From: Hydractinia symbiolongicarpus
Lineage: Eukaryota; Cnidaria; Hydrozoa; Anthoathecata; Hydractiniidae
DNA length: 64,000 bases
NCBI RefSeq assembly: GCF_029227915.1
Contig: NC_079886.1
Location: forward strand, 1,178,001-1,242,000
Direction of reading: 5' to 3'
Shown: one piece after another, positions 38,601 through 50,669 of the stretch
How the letters are laid out: each line of letters begins with the position of its first letter
Position numbering within the stretch: position 1 is the stretch's first letter
Translations under genes and position numbers: made by a program
The notes under the pieces: generated by a model
Database searches by the model: none
The model's input: only the letters and a program-made list of their open reading frames with translations
Told to the model about the DNA's origin: nothing

Positions 38601-41600
38601 ATTAAACTTGTTTTATTTAGCGTCTCATCAAAAATGAAAACATTGTTGAAAACTACAAGTCTCATGCGTTTTAGTGGTGAAAAAATAATTTAAAATATCG
38701 TTCGGGAAATGAGTTTACTCCCTGGGTACTTTCTTTGTATACTTTTGACTATACGGGCCGAGTCCGGGATTTGCGGGAAATCGCAGGTTTTCGTTTGCCG
38801 GCGATTAAACTTCTTTTATTCAGCGTCTCATCAAAAATGAAAACATTTTTGAAAACTACAAGTGTCATGCGTTTTAGTGGTGAAAAAATAATTTAAAATA
38901 TCGTTCGGGAAATGAGTTTACTCCCTGAGTACTTTCTTTGTATACTTTTGACTATACGGGCCGAGTACGGGATTTACGGGAAATCGCGGGTTTTCGTTTG
39001 CCGGCGATTAAACTTCTTTTTTTTAGCGTCTTCTCAAAAATGAAAACATTTTTGAAAACTACAAGTCTCATGCGTTTTAGTGGTGAAAAAATAATTTAAA
39101 AAATCGTTCTGAAAATGAGTTTATTCACAGGGTACTTTCTTTGTATACATTCAACTATACGGGCCGAGCCAGGGATTTACGGGAAAAGCGGGTTTTCGGT
39201 TGTCGGCGATTAAACTGCCTTCATTCGGCGTCTCATCAAAAATGTAAACATTTTTGAATACTACAAGTCTCATTCGTTCTAGTGGTGCAGAAATAATTTG
39301 AAAAATCGTTCGGGAAATCAGTTTAATCCCTGGGTACTTTCTTTTATACATTCGACTATACGGGCCAAGTTCGGGATTTACAGGAAATCCCGGGTTTTCG
39401 TTTGCCAGCAATTAAACTTCTCTTATTCAGCGACTCATATAAAATGAAAACATTTTTGAAAACTACAAGTCTCATGCGTTTTAGTGGTGAAAAAATAATT
39501 TAAAAAATCGTTCGGGAAATGAGTTTATTCCCTGGGTACTCTCTTTGTATACTTTTGATTATACGGGTCGTGTCCGGGATTTACGGGAAATCGCGGGTTT
39601 TCGTTTGCCGGCGATTAAACTTGTTTTATTTAGCGTCTCATCAAAAATGAAAATATTGTTGAAAACTACAAGTCTCATGCGTTTTAGTGGTGAAAAAATA
39701 ATTTAAAATATCGTTCGGGAAATGAGTTTACTCCCTGAGTACTTTCTTTGTATACTTTTGACTATACGGGCCGAGTACGGGATTTACGGGAAATCGCGGG
39801 TTTTCGTTTCCCGGCGATTAAACTTCTTTTATTCAGCGTCTTCTCAAAAATGAAAACATTTTTGAAAACTGCAAGTCCCATTCGTTTTAGTGGTGAAAAA
39901 ATAATTTAAAGAATCGTTCGGGAAATGATTTTATTCCCTGGGTACTCTCTTTGTATACTTTTGATTATACGGGTCGTGTCCGGGATTTACGGGAAATCGC
40001 GGGTTTTCGTTTCCCGGCGATTAAACTTCTTTTATTCAGCGTCTTCTCAAAAATGAAAACATTTTTGAAAACTGCAAGTCCCATTCGTTTTAGTGGTGAA
40101 AAAATAATTTAAAAAATCGTTCTGAAAATGAGTTTATTCACAGGGTACTTTCTTTGTATACATTCAACTATACGGGCCGAGCCAGGGATTTACGGGAAAT
40201 GGCGGGTTTTCGTTTGCCGGCGATTAAACTTCTTTTATTCAGCGTCTTCTCAAAAATGAAAACATTTTTGAAAACTGCAAGTCTCATTCGTTCTAGTGGT
40301 GCAGAAATAATTTGAAAAATCGTTCGGGAAATCAGTTTAATCCCTGGGTACTTTCTTTTATACATTCGACTATACAGGCCAAGTTCGGGATTTACAGGAA
40401 ATCCCGGGTTTTCGTTTGCCAGCAATTAAACTTCTCTTATTCAGCGACTCATATAAAATGAAAACATTTTTGAAAACTACAAGTCTCATGCGTTTTAGTG
40501 GTGAAAAAATAATTTAAAAAATCGTTCGGGAAATGAGTTTATTCCCTGGGTACTCTCTTTGTATACTTTTGATTATACGGGTCGTGTCCGGGATTTACGG
40601 GAAATCGCGGGTTTTCGTTTGCCGGCGATTAAACTTGTTTTATTTAGCGTCTCATCAAAAATGAAAATATTGTTGAAAACTACAAGTCTAATGCGTTTTA
40701 GTGGTGAAAAAATAATTTAAAATATCGTTCGGGAAATGAGTTTACTCCCTGAGTACTTTCTTTGTATACTTTTGACTATACGGGCCGAGTACGGGATTTA
40801 CGGGAAATCGCGGATTTTCGTTTGCCGGCGAATAAACTTGTTTTATTTAGCTTCTCCTAAAAAATGAAAAAAATTTTTTGAAAACTACAAGTGTCATGCG
40901 TTTTAGTGGTGAAAAATAATTTAAAAAATCCTTCTGAAAATGAGTTTATTCACAGGGTACTTTCTTTGTATACATTCAACTATACGGGCCGAGCCAGGGA
41001 TTTACGGGAAAAGCGGGTTTTCGGTTGTCGGCGAATAAACTGCCTTCATTCGACGTCTCATCAAAAATGTAAACATTTTTGAATACTACAAGTCTCATTC
41101 GTTCTAGTGGTGCATAAATAAATTGATAAATCGTTCGGGAAATCAGTTTACTCCCTGGGTACTTTCTTTTACACGTTCGACTATACGGGCCAAGTTCGGG
41201 ATTTACAGGAAATCCCGGGTTTTCGTTTGCCAGCGATTAAACTTGTTTTATTTAGCGTCTCATTAAAAATGAAAACATTGTTGAAAACTACAAGTCTCAT
41301 GCGTTTTAGTGGTGAAAAAATAATTTAAAATATCGTTCGGGAAATGAGTTTACTCCCTGGGTACTTTCTTTGTATACTTTTGACTATACGGGCCGAGTCC
41401 GGGATTTGCGGGAAATCGCAGGTTTTCGTTTGCCGGCGATTAAACTTCTTTTATTCAGCGTCTCATCAAAAATGAAAACATTTTTGAAAACTACAAGTGT
41501 CATGCGTTTTAGTGGTGAAAAAATAATTTAAAATATCGTTCGGGAAATGAGTTTACTCCCTGAGTACTTTCTTTGTATACTTTTGACTATACGGGCCGAG

Positions 41601-41700
41601 TACGGGATTTACGGGAAATCGCGGGTTTTCGTTTGCCGGCGATTAAACTTCTTTTTTTTAGCGTCTTCTCAAAAATGAAAACATTTTTGAAAACTACAAG
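34200..41700 (+). repeat. 18-monomer duplication, second copy enlarged by one monomer
   Basis: 34.2-37.8 kb matches 37.85-41.7 kb. The offset is 3649 bp at 34607/38256 and 35502/39151, but 3852 bp at 37039/40891, because one extra chimeric monomer (39915-40117) is present in the second copy. A 6-monomer step (37039 to 38256, 1217 bp) and a 13-monomer step (38256 to 40891 and 39151 to 41786, 2635 bp) follow from the same nesting. Confidence 0.75.
39915..40117 (+). repeat. Extra chimeric D/B monomer
   Basis: The first half is D type (ATTCCCTGGGTACTC, GATTATACGGGTCGTGTCC). The second half is the TTTCCCGGCG, CTGCAAGTCCCATTCG form of B. It follows a full copy of that B form and shifts the HOR phase by one monomer. 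The exchange point is in the shared GGGATTTACGGGAAATCGCGGG region. Confidence 0.78.
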
Positions 41701-43099
41701 TCTCATGCGTTTTAGTGGTGAAAAAATAATTTAAAAAATCGTTCTGAAAATGAGTTTATTCACAGGGTACTTTCTTTGTATACATTCAACTATACGGGCC
41801 GAGCCAGGGATTTACGGGAAAAGCGGGTTTTCGGTTGTCGGCGATTAAACTGCCTTCATTCGGCGTCTCATCAAAAATGTAAACATTTTTGAATACTACA
41901 AGTCTCATTCGTTCTAGTGGTGCAGAAATAATTTGAAAAATCGTTCGGGAAATCAGTTTAATTCCTGGGTACTTTCTTTTATACATTCGACTATACGGGC
42001 CAAGTTCGGGATTTACAGGAAATCCCGGGTTTTCGTTTGCCAGCAATTAAACTTCTCTTATTCAGCGACTCATATAAAATGAAAACATTTTTGAAAACTA
42101 CAAGTCTCATGCGTTTTAGTGGTGAAAAAATAATTTAAAAAATCGTTCGGGAAATGAGTTTATTCCCTGGGTACTCTCTTTGTATACTTTTGATTATACG
42201 GGTCGTGTCCGGGATTTACGGGAAATCGCGGGTTTTCGTTTGCCGGCGATTAAACTTGTTTTATTTAGCGTCTCATCAAAAATGAAAATATTGTTGAAAA
42301 CTACAAGTCTCATGCGTTTTAGTGGTGAAAAAATAATTTAAAATATCGTTCGGGAAATGAGTTTACTCCCTGAGTACTTTCTTTGTATACTTTTGACTAT
42401 ACGGGCCGAGTACGGGATTTACGGGAAATCGCGGGTTTTCGTTTCCCGGCGATTAAACTTCTTTTATTCAGCGTCTTCTCAAAAATGAAAACATTTTTGA
42501 AAACTGCAAGTCCCATTCGTTTTAGTGGTGAAAAAATAATTTAAAAAATCGTTCTGAAAATGAGTTTATTCACAGGGTACTTTCTTTGTATACATTCAAC
42601 TATACGGGCCGAGCCAGGGATTTACGGAAAAAGCGGGTTTTCGGTTGTCAGCGATTAAACTGCCTTCATTCGTCGTCTCATCAAAAATGTAAACATTTTT
42701 GAATACTACAAGTCTCATTCGTTCTAGTGGTGCAGAAATAATTTGAAAAATCGTTCGGGAAATCAGTTTACTCCCTGGGTACTTTCTTTTATACATTTGA
42801 CTATACGGGCCAAGTTCGGGATTTACAGGAAATCCCGGGTTTTCGTTTGCCAGCGATTAAACTTCTCTTATTCAGCGTCTCATCTAAAATGAAAACATTT
42901 TTTAAAACTACAAGTCTCATGCGTTTTAGTGGTGAAAAAATAATTTAAAAAATCGTTCGGGAAATGAGTTTATTCCCTGGGTACTCTCTTTGTATACTTT
43001 TGATTATACGGGTCGTGTCCAGGATTTACGGGAAATCGCGGGTTTTCGTTTGCCGGCGATTAAACTTGTTTTATTTAGCGTCTCATCAAAAATGAAAAT

Positions 43100-46000
43100 A
43101 TTGTTAAAAACTACAAGTCTAATGCGTTTTAGTGGTGAAAAAATAATTTAAAATATCGTTCGGGAAATGAGTTTACTCCCTGAGTACTTTCTTTGTATAC
43201 TTTTGACTATACGGGCCGAGTACGGGATTTACGGGAAATCGCAGATTTTCGTTTGCCGGCGAATAAACTTGTTTTATTTAGCTTCTCCTAAAAAATGAAA
43301 AAAAAATTTTGAAAACTACAAGTGTCATGCGTTTTAGTGGTGAAAAATAATTTAAAAAATCCTTCTGAAAATGAGTTTATTCACAGGGTACTTTTTTTGT
43401 ATACATTCAACTATACGGGCCGAGCCAGGGATTTACGGGAAAAGCGCGTTTTCGGTTGTCGGCGAATAAACTGCCTTCATTCGGCGTCTCATCAAAAATG
43501 TAAACATTTTTGAATACTACAAGTCTCATTCGTTCTAGTGGTGCATAAATAAATTGATAAATCGTACGGGAAATCAGTTTACTCCCTGGGTACTTTCTTT
43601 TATACGTTCGATTATACGGGCCAAGTTCGGGATTTACAGGAAATCCCGGGTTTTCGTTTGGCAGCGATTAAACTTGTTTTATTTAGCGTGTCATCAAAAA
43701 TGAAAACATTGTTGAAAACTACAAGTCTCATGCGTTTTAGTGGTGAAAAAATAATTTAAAATATCGTTCGGGAAATGAGTTTACTCCCTGAGTACTTTCT
43801 TTGTATACTTTTGACTATACGGGCCGAGTACGGGATTTACAGGAAATCCCGGGTTTTCGTTTGCCGGCGATTAAACTTGTTTTTTTCAGCGTCTTCTCAA
43901 AAATGAAAACATTTTTGAAAACTACAAGTCTCATGCGTTTTAGTGGTGAAAAAATAATTTAAAAAATCGTTCTGAAAATGAGTTTATTCACAGGGTACTT
44001 TCTTTGTATACATTCAACTATACGGGCCGAGCCAGGGATTTACGGAAAAAGCGGTTTTTCGGTTGTCAGCGATTAAACTGCCTTCATTCGGCGTCTCATC
44101 AAAAATGTAAACATTTTTGAATACTACAAGTCTCATTCGTTCTAGTGGTGCAGAAATAATTTGAAAAATCGTTCGGGAAATCAGTTTACTCCCTGGGTAC
44201 TTTCTTTTATACATTTGACTATACGGGCCAAGTTCGGGATTTACAGGAAATCCCGGGTTTTCGTTTGCCAGCGATTAAACTTCTCTTATTCAGCGTCTCA
44301 TCTAAAATGAAAACATTTTTGAAAACTACAAGTCTCATGCGTTTTAGTGGTGAAAAAATAATTTAAAAAATCGTTCGGGAAATGAGTTTATTCCCTGGGT
44401 ACTCTCTTTGTATACTTTTGATTATACGGGTCGTGTCCGGGATTTACGGGAAATCGCGGGTTTTCGTTTGCCGGCGATTAAACTTGTTTTATTTAGCGTC
44501 TCATCAAAAATGAAAATATTGTTGAAAACTACAAGTCTAATGCGTTTTAGTGGTGAAAAAATAATTTAAAATATCGTTCGGGAAATGAGTTTACTCCCTG
44601 AGTACTTTCTTTGTATACTTTTGACTATACGGGCCGAGTACGGGATTTACGGGAAATCGCGGATTTTCGTTTGCCGGCGAATAAACTTGTTTTATTTAGC
44701 TTCTCTTAAAAAATGAAAAAAAATTTTTTAAAACTACAAGTGTCATGCGTTTTAATGGTGAAAAATAATTTAAAAAATCCTTCTGAAAATGAGCTTATTC
44801 ACAGGGTACTTTCTTTGTATACATTCAACTATACGGGCCGAGCCAGGGATTTACGGGAAAAGCGGGTTTTCGGTTGTCGGCGAATAAACTGCCTTCATTC
44901 GGCGTCTCATCAAAAATGTAAACATTTTTGAATACTACAAGTCTCATTCGTTCTAGTGGTGCAGAAATAATTTGAAAAATCGTTCGGGAAATCAGTTTAC
45001 TCCCTGGGTACTTTCTTTTATACGTTCGACTATACGGGCCAAGTTCGGGATTTACAGGAAATCCCGGGTTTTCGTTTGACAGCGATTAAACTTGTTTTAT
45101 TTAGCGTCTCATCAAAAATGAAAACATTGTTGAAAACTACAAGTCTCATGCGTTTTAGTGGTGAAAAAATAATTTAAAATATCGTTCGGGAAATGAGTTT
45201 ACTCCCTGAGTACTTTCTTTGTATACTTTTGACTATACGGGCCGAGCCAGGGATTTACGGAAAAAGCGGGTTTTCGGTTGTCAGCGATTAAACTGCCTTC
45301 ATTCGGCGTCTCATCAAAAATGTAAACATTTTTGAATACTACAAGTCTCATTCGTTCTAGTGGTGCAGAAATAATTTGAAAAATCGTTCGGGAAATCAGT
45401 TTACTCCCTGGGTACTTTCTTTTATACATTTGACTATACGGGCCAAGTTCGGGATTTACAGGAAATCCCGGGTTTTCGTTTGCCAGCGATTAAACTTCTC
45501 TTATTCAGCGTCTCATCTAAAATGAAAACATTTTTGAAAACTACAAGTCTCATGCGTTTTAGTGGTGAAAAAATAATTTAAAAAATCGTTCGGGAAATGA
45601 GTTTATTCCCTGGGTACTCTCTTTGTATACTTTTGATTATACGGGTCGTGTCCGGGATTTACGGGAAATCGCGGGTTTTCGTTTGCCGGCGATTAAACTT
45701 GTTTTATTTAGCGTCTCATCAAAAATGAAAATATTGTTGAAAACTACAAGTCTAATGCGTTTTAGTGGTGAAAAAATAATTTAAAATATCGTTCGGGAAA
45801 TGAGTTTACTCCCTGAGTACTTTCTTTGTATACTTTTGACTATACAGGCCGAGTACGGGATTTACGGGAAATCGCGGATTTTCGTTTGCCGGCGAATAAA
45901 CTTGTTTTATTTAGCTTCTCTTAAAAAATGAAAAAAAAATTTTGAAAACTACAAGTGTCATGCGTTTTAGTGGTGAAAAATAATTTAAAAAATCCTTCTG

Positions 46001-47600
46001 AAAATGAGCTTATTCACAGGGTACTTTCTTTGTATACATTCAACTATACGGGCCGAGCCAGGGATTTACGGGAAAAGCGGGTTTTCGGTTGTCGGCGAAT
46101 AAACTGCCTTCATTCGGCGTCTCATCAAAAATGTAAACATTTTTGAATACTACAAGTCTCATTCGTTCTAGTGGTGCAGAAATAATTTGAAAAATCGTTC
46201 GGGAAATCAGTTTACTCCCTGGGTACTTTCTTTTATACGTTCGACTATACGGGCCAAGTTCGGGATTTACAGGAAATCCCGGGTTTTCGTTTGACAGCGA
46301 TTAAACTTGTTTTTTTTAGCGTCTCATCAAAAATGAAAACATTGTTGAAAACTACAAGTCTCATGCGTTTTAGTGGTGAAAAAATAATTTAAAAAATCGT
46401 TCGGGAAATGAGTTTACTCCCTGGGTACTCTCTTTGTATACTTTTGATTATACGGGTCGTGTCCGGGATTTACGGGAAATCGCGGGTTTTCGTTTGCCGG
46501 CGATTAAACTTGTTTTATTTAGCGTCTCATCAAAAATGAAAACATTTTTAAAAACTACAAGTCTCATGCGTTTTAGTGGTGCAGAAATAATTTGAAAAAT
46601 CGTTCGGGAAATCAGTTTACTCCCTGGGTACTTTCTTTTATACATTTGACTATACGGGCCAAGTTCGGGATTTACAGGAAATCCCGGGTTTTCGTTTGCC
46701 AGTGATTAAACTTCTCTTATTCAGCGTCTCATCTAAAATGAAAACATTTTTGAAAACTACAAGTCTCATGCGTTTTAGTGGTGAAAAAATAATTTAAAAA
46801 ATCGTTCGGGAAATGAGTTTATTCCCTTGGTACTCTCTATGTATACTTTTGATTATACGGGTCGTGTCCGGGATTTACGGGAAATCGCGGGTTTTCGTTT
46901 GCCGGCGATTAAACTTGTTTTATTTAGCGTCTCATCAAAAATGAAAATATTGTTGAAAACTACAAGGCTAATGCGTTTTAGTGGTGAAAAAATAATTTAA
47001 AATATCGTTCGGGAAATGAGTTTACTCCCTGAATACTTTCTTTGTATACTTTTGACTATACGGGCCGAGTACGGGATTTACGGGAAATCGCGGATTTTCG
47101 TTTGCCGGCGAATAAACTTGTTTTATTTAGCTTCTCTTAAAAAATGAAAAAAATTTTTTGAAAACTACAAGTGTCATGCGTTTTAGTGGTGAAAAATAAT
47201 TTAAAAAATCCTTCTGAAAATGAGCTTATTCACAGGGTACTTTCTTTGTATACATTCAACTATACGGGCCGAGCCAGGGATTTACGGGAAAAGCGGGTTT
47301 TCGGTTGTCGGCGAATAAACTGCCTTCATTCGGCGTCTCATCAAAAATGTAAACATTTTTGAATACTACAAGTCTCATTCGTTCTAGTGGTGCAGAAATA
47401 ATTTGAAAAATCGTTCGGGAAATCAGTTTACTCCCTGGGTACTTTCTTTTATACGTTCGACTATACGGGCCAAGTTCGGGATTTACAGGAAATCCCGGGT
47501 TTTCGTTTGACAGCGATTAAACTTGTTTTATTTAGCGTCTCATCAAAAATGAAAACATTGTTGAAAACTACAAGTCTCATGCGTTTTAGTGGTGAAAAAA
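43100..47600 (+). repeat. 7- and 6-monomer HOR series ending domain I
   Basis: The B2/C boundary recurs at 43322, about 44740, 45955 and 47171 (1418, 1215 and 1216 bp). Copies share CTTCTCTTAAAAAATG and GAGCTTATTCACAGGG (in the last three), CGTTTGACAGCG, and D units with AGTCTAATGCG. One step is a monomer longer than the others. Around 46.39-46.6 kb a D-like unit passes directly into GTGCAGAAATAATTTG, another subtype splice. Confidence 0.75.
45183..45384 (+). repeat. Chimeric B/C monomer
   Basis: The first part is B (GGGAAATGAG, CCCTGAGTAC, CTTTTGACTATAC). It continues as C from GGGCCGAGCCAGGG, with TTCGGTTGTCAGCG and CTGCCTTCATTCGGCG. The exchange lies within ACTATACGGGCCGAG at about 45232-45246. 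This is the reciprocal orientation of the C/B chimeras at 30.2, 51.8, 52.8, 53.2 and 54.0 kb. Confidence 0.85.
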
Positions 47601-48628
47601 TAATTTAAAATATCGTTCGGGAAATGAGTTTACTCCCTGAGTATTTTCTTTGTATACTTTTGACTATACGGGCCGAGTACGGGATTTACAGGAAATCCCG
47701 GGTTTTCGTTTGCCAGCGATTAAACTTCTTTTATTCAGCGTCTTCTCAAAAATGAAAACATTTTTGAAAACTACAAGTCTCATGCGTTTTAGTGGTGAAA
47801 AAATAATTTAAAAAATCGTTCGGGAAATGAGTTTACTCCGTGGGTACTCTCTTTGTATACTTTTGATTATACGGGTCGTGTCCGGGATTTACGGGAAATC
47901 GCGGGTTTTCGTTTTCCGGCGATTAAACTTGTTTTATTTAGCGTCTCATCAAAAATGAAAACATTTTTGAAAACTACAAGTCTCATGCGTTTTAGTGGTG
48001 AAAAAATAATTTAAAAAATCGTTCGGGAATTGAGTTTACGCCCTGGGTACTTTCTTTGTATAATTTTGACTATACGGGCCGAGTCCGGGATTTAGGGGAA
48101 ATCGCGGGTTTTCGTTTGCCGGCGAATAAACTTCATTTATTTATCGTCTCATCAAAAATGAAAACATTTTTAAAAACTACAAGTCTCATGCGTTTTAGTG
48201 GTGAAAAAATAATTTAAAAAATCGTTCGGGAAATGAGTTTACTCCCTGGGTACTTTCTTTGTATACTTTTGACTATACGGGCCGAGTCCGGGATTTGCGG
48301 GAAATCGCAGGTTTTCGTTTGCCGGCGATTAAACTTCTTTTATTCAGCGTCTCATCAAAAATGAAAACATTTTTGAAAACTACAAGTGTCATGCGTTTTA
48401 GTGGTGAAAAAATGATTTAAAAAATCGTTCGGGAAATGAGTTTACTCCCTGGGTACTCTCTTTGTATACTTTTGATTATACGGGTCTTTTCCGGGATTTA
48501 CGGGAAATCGCGGATTTTTGTTTGCCGGCGAATAAACTTGTTTTATTTAGCGTCTCATCAAAAATGAAAATTTTTTTGAAAACTACAAGTCTCATGCGTT
48601 TTAGTGGTGAAAAAATAATTTAAAAAAT

Positions 48629-48830
48629 CGTTCTGAAAATGAGTTTATTCACAGGGTACTTTCTTTGTATACATTCAACTATACGGGCCGAGCCAGGGAT
48701 TTACGGGAAAAGCGGGTTTTCGGTTGTCAGCGATTAAACTTGTTTTATTTAGCGTCTCATCAAAAATGAAAACATTGTTGAAAACTACAAGTCTCATGCG
48801 TTTTAGTGGTGAAAAAATAATTTAAAAAAT
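48629..48830 (+). repeat. Last C-derived monomer of domain I, spliced to a non-C tail
   Basis: It is C type up to TTTTCGGTTGTCAGCGATTAAACT, then continues CTTGTTTTATTTAGCG with GAAAACATTGTTG, the tail of A- or B-like units. The switch is in GCGATTAAACT near 48730-48740. No complete C monomer is seen in forward orientation after this point. Confidence 0.75.
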
Positions 48831-49099
48831 CGTTCGGGAAATGAGTTTACTTCCTGGGTACTTTCTTTGTATACTTTTGACTATACGGGCGGAGTCCGGG
48901 ATTTACGGGAAATCGCGGGTTTTCGTTTGCCGGCGATTAAACTTGTTTTATTTAGCGTCTCATCAAAAATGAAAATATTGTTGAAAACTACAAGTCTCAT
49001 GCGTTTTAGTGGTGAAAAAATAATTTAAAATATCGTTCGGGAAATGAGTTTACTCCCTGAGTACTTTCTTTGTATACTTTTGACTATACGGGCCGAGTA

Positions 49100-49240
49100 C
49101 GGGATTTACGGGAAATCGTGGGTTTTCGTTTGCCGGCGATTAAACTTGTTTTATCTAGCGTCTCATCAAAAATGAAAACATTGTTGAAAACTACAAGTCT
49201 CATGCGTTTTAGTGGTGAAAAAATAATTTAAAATATCGTT
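49100..49240 (+). repeat. Left arm of 141-bp palindrome at the inversion
   Basis: This arm runs from CGGGATTTACGGG to AAAATATCGTT. Its reverse complement is 49278-49418 with one mismatch (C at 49155). It carries an uncommon AATCGTGGG variant in place of AATCGCGGG, and the right arm shares it. To the left the monomer is B type (GAGTAC), whereas the partner of the right arm is D type (GTCGTGTCC). Homology therefore stops abruptly at 49100. Confidence 0.92.
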
Positions 49241-49277
49241 ATCGTTGACTATACGGGCCGAGTACGGGATTTACGGG
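49241..49277 (+). other. Inversion junction spacer with rearranged satellite fragment
   Basis: These 37 bp separate the palindrome arms. They read ATCGTT (a direct duplication of the preceding ATCGTT) followed by GACTATACGGGCC, GAGTACGGG and ATTTACGGG, a short forward B-type fragment. Between the ATCGTT and GACTATAC, about 48 bases of the normal monomer are missing. The fragment then abuts inverted DNA at ACGGGAA/CGATATT with shared GAA. Such short templated pieces joined at microhomology are typical of replication template switching. Confidence 0.88.
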
Positions 49278-49418
49278 AACGATATTTTAAATTATTTTTT
49301 CACCACTAAAACGCATGAGACTTGTAGTTTTCAACAATGTTTTCATTTTTGATGAGACGCTAAATAAAACAAGTTTAATCGCCGGCAAACGAAAACCCAC
49401 GATTTCCCGTAAATCCCG
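49278..49418 (-). repeat. Right arm of the palindrome
   Basis: This is the reverse complement of 49100-49240 with 140 of 141 positions matching. It forms the first part of the inverted block. With the 37-bp spacer the two arms could fold into a long hairpin or cruciform. Confidence 0.92.
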
Positions 49419-50669
49419 GACACGACCCGTATAATCAAAAGTATACAAAGAGAGTACCCAGGGAATAAACTCATTTCCCGAACGATTTTTTAAATTATTT
49501 TTTCACCACTAAAACGCATGAGACTTGTAATTTTCAAAAATGTTTTCATTTTTGATGAGACGCTGAATAAAAGAAGTTTAATCGCTGGCAAACGAAAACC
49601 CGGGATTTCCTGTAAATCCCAAACTTGGCCCGTATAGTCGAATGCATAAAAGAAAGTACCCAGGGAGTAAACTCATTTCCTGAACGATTTTTTAAATTAT
49701 TTCTGCACCACTAGAACGAATGAGACTTGTAGTATTCAAAAATGTTTACATTTTTGATGAGACGCGGAATGAAGGCAGTTTAATCGCCGACAACCGAAAA
49801 CCCGCTTTTCCCGTAAATCCCTGGCTCGGCCCGTATAGCTGAATGTATACAAAGAAAGTACCCTGTGAATAAACTCATTTTCAGAACGATTTTTTAAATT
49901 ATTTTTTCACCACTAAAACGCATGAGACTTGTAGTTTTCAAAACTTTTTTCATTTTTGATGAGACGCTAAATAAAACAAGTTTATTCGCCGGCAAACGAA
50001 AATCCGCGATTTCCCGTAAATCCCGGAAACGACCCGTATAATCAAAAGTATACAAAGAAAGTACCCAGGGAGTAAACTCATTTCCCGAACGATTTCTTAA
50101 ATTATCTTTTCACCACTAAAACGCATGAGACTTGTAGTTTTCAAAAATGTTTTCATTTTTGTAAGACGCTGAATAAAAGAAGTTTAATCGCTGGCAAACG
50201 AAAACCCGGGATTTCCTGTAAATCCCGAACTTGGCCCGTATAGTCGAATGTATAAAAGAAAGTACCCAGGGAATAAACTCATTTCCCGAACGATTTTTTA
50301 AATTATTTTTTCACCACTAAAACGCACGAGACTTGTAGTTTTTAAAAATGTTTTTATTTTTGAGAAGACGCTGAATAAAAGAAGTTTAAGCGCCGGCAAA
50401 CGAAAACCCGCGATTTCCCGTAAATCCCGTACTCGGCCCGTATAGTCAAAAGTATACAAAGAAAGTACTCAGGGAGTAAACTCATTTCCCGAACGATATT
50501 TTAAATTATTTTTTCACCACTAAAACGCACGAGACTTGTAGTTTTCAACAATATTTTCATTTTTGATGAGACGCTAAATAAAACAAGTTTAATCGCCGGC
50601 AAACGAAAACCTGCGATTTCCCGTAAATCCCGGACTCGGCCCGTATAGTCAAAAGTATACAAAGAAAGT
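49278..50669 (-). repeat. Inverted satellite segment, about seven monomers
   Basis: All landmarks run in reverse complement here: TTTCACCACTAAAACGCATGAG, GATGAGACGCTAAATAAAAC, CGCCGGCAAACG, CCCGTAAATCCCG and GGCCCGTATAG. Read on the minus strand, the segment contains B-like, A-like (AAGTTCGGGATTTACAGG), GTCGTTTCC, C-derived (CCAGGGATTTACGGGAAAAG, TTCGGTTGTCGGCG) and D-like units. That subtype mix resembles 27-29 kb and 47.6-48.9 kb. It ends at 50669, where GTATACAAAGAAAG meets forward TTTAGCGTCTCATC. It is the only inverted part of the window. Confidence 0.95.

Larger units (their letters stand above)
1..49240 (+). repeat. Domain I: A/B/C/D mosaic with nested HORs
   Basis: This domain is defined by intact C-type monomers interleaved with A, D, B and B2 units. 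Subtype order is not one fixed HOR: blocks of 3, 5, 6, 7, 9, 11, 13, 15, 18 and 35 monomers are duplicated side by side, and some blocks recur tens of kilobases apart. All units are in forward orientation. The right limit is the inversion junction at 49240, but C-type units already thin out after about 47.4 kb. Confidence 0.88.

Noticed and set aside
48085-48105. TTTAGGGG in some monomers (about 48.09, 54.47, 55.69 and 57.11 kb), resembling a telomere repeat
   Set aside because: It is a single occurrence per monomer produced by ATTTACGGG changing to ATTTAGGGG, with no tandem TTTAGGG or TTAGG run.
49278-50669. Inverted block as an inserted transposable element with terminal inverted repeats
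   Set aside because: Its interior is entirely the same satellite in reverse orientation. There are no matching terminal repeats at its two ends, no target-site duplication and no transposase-like frame.
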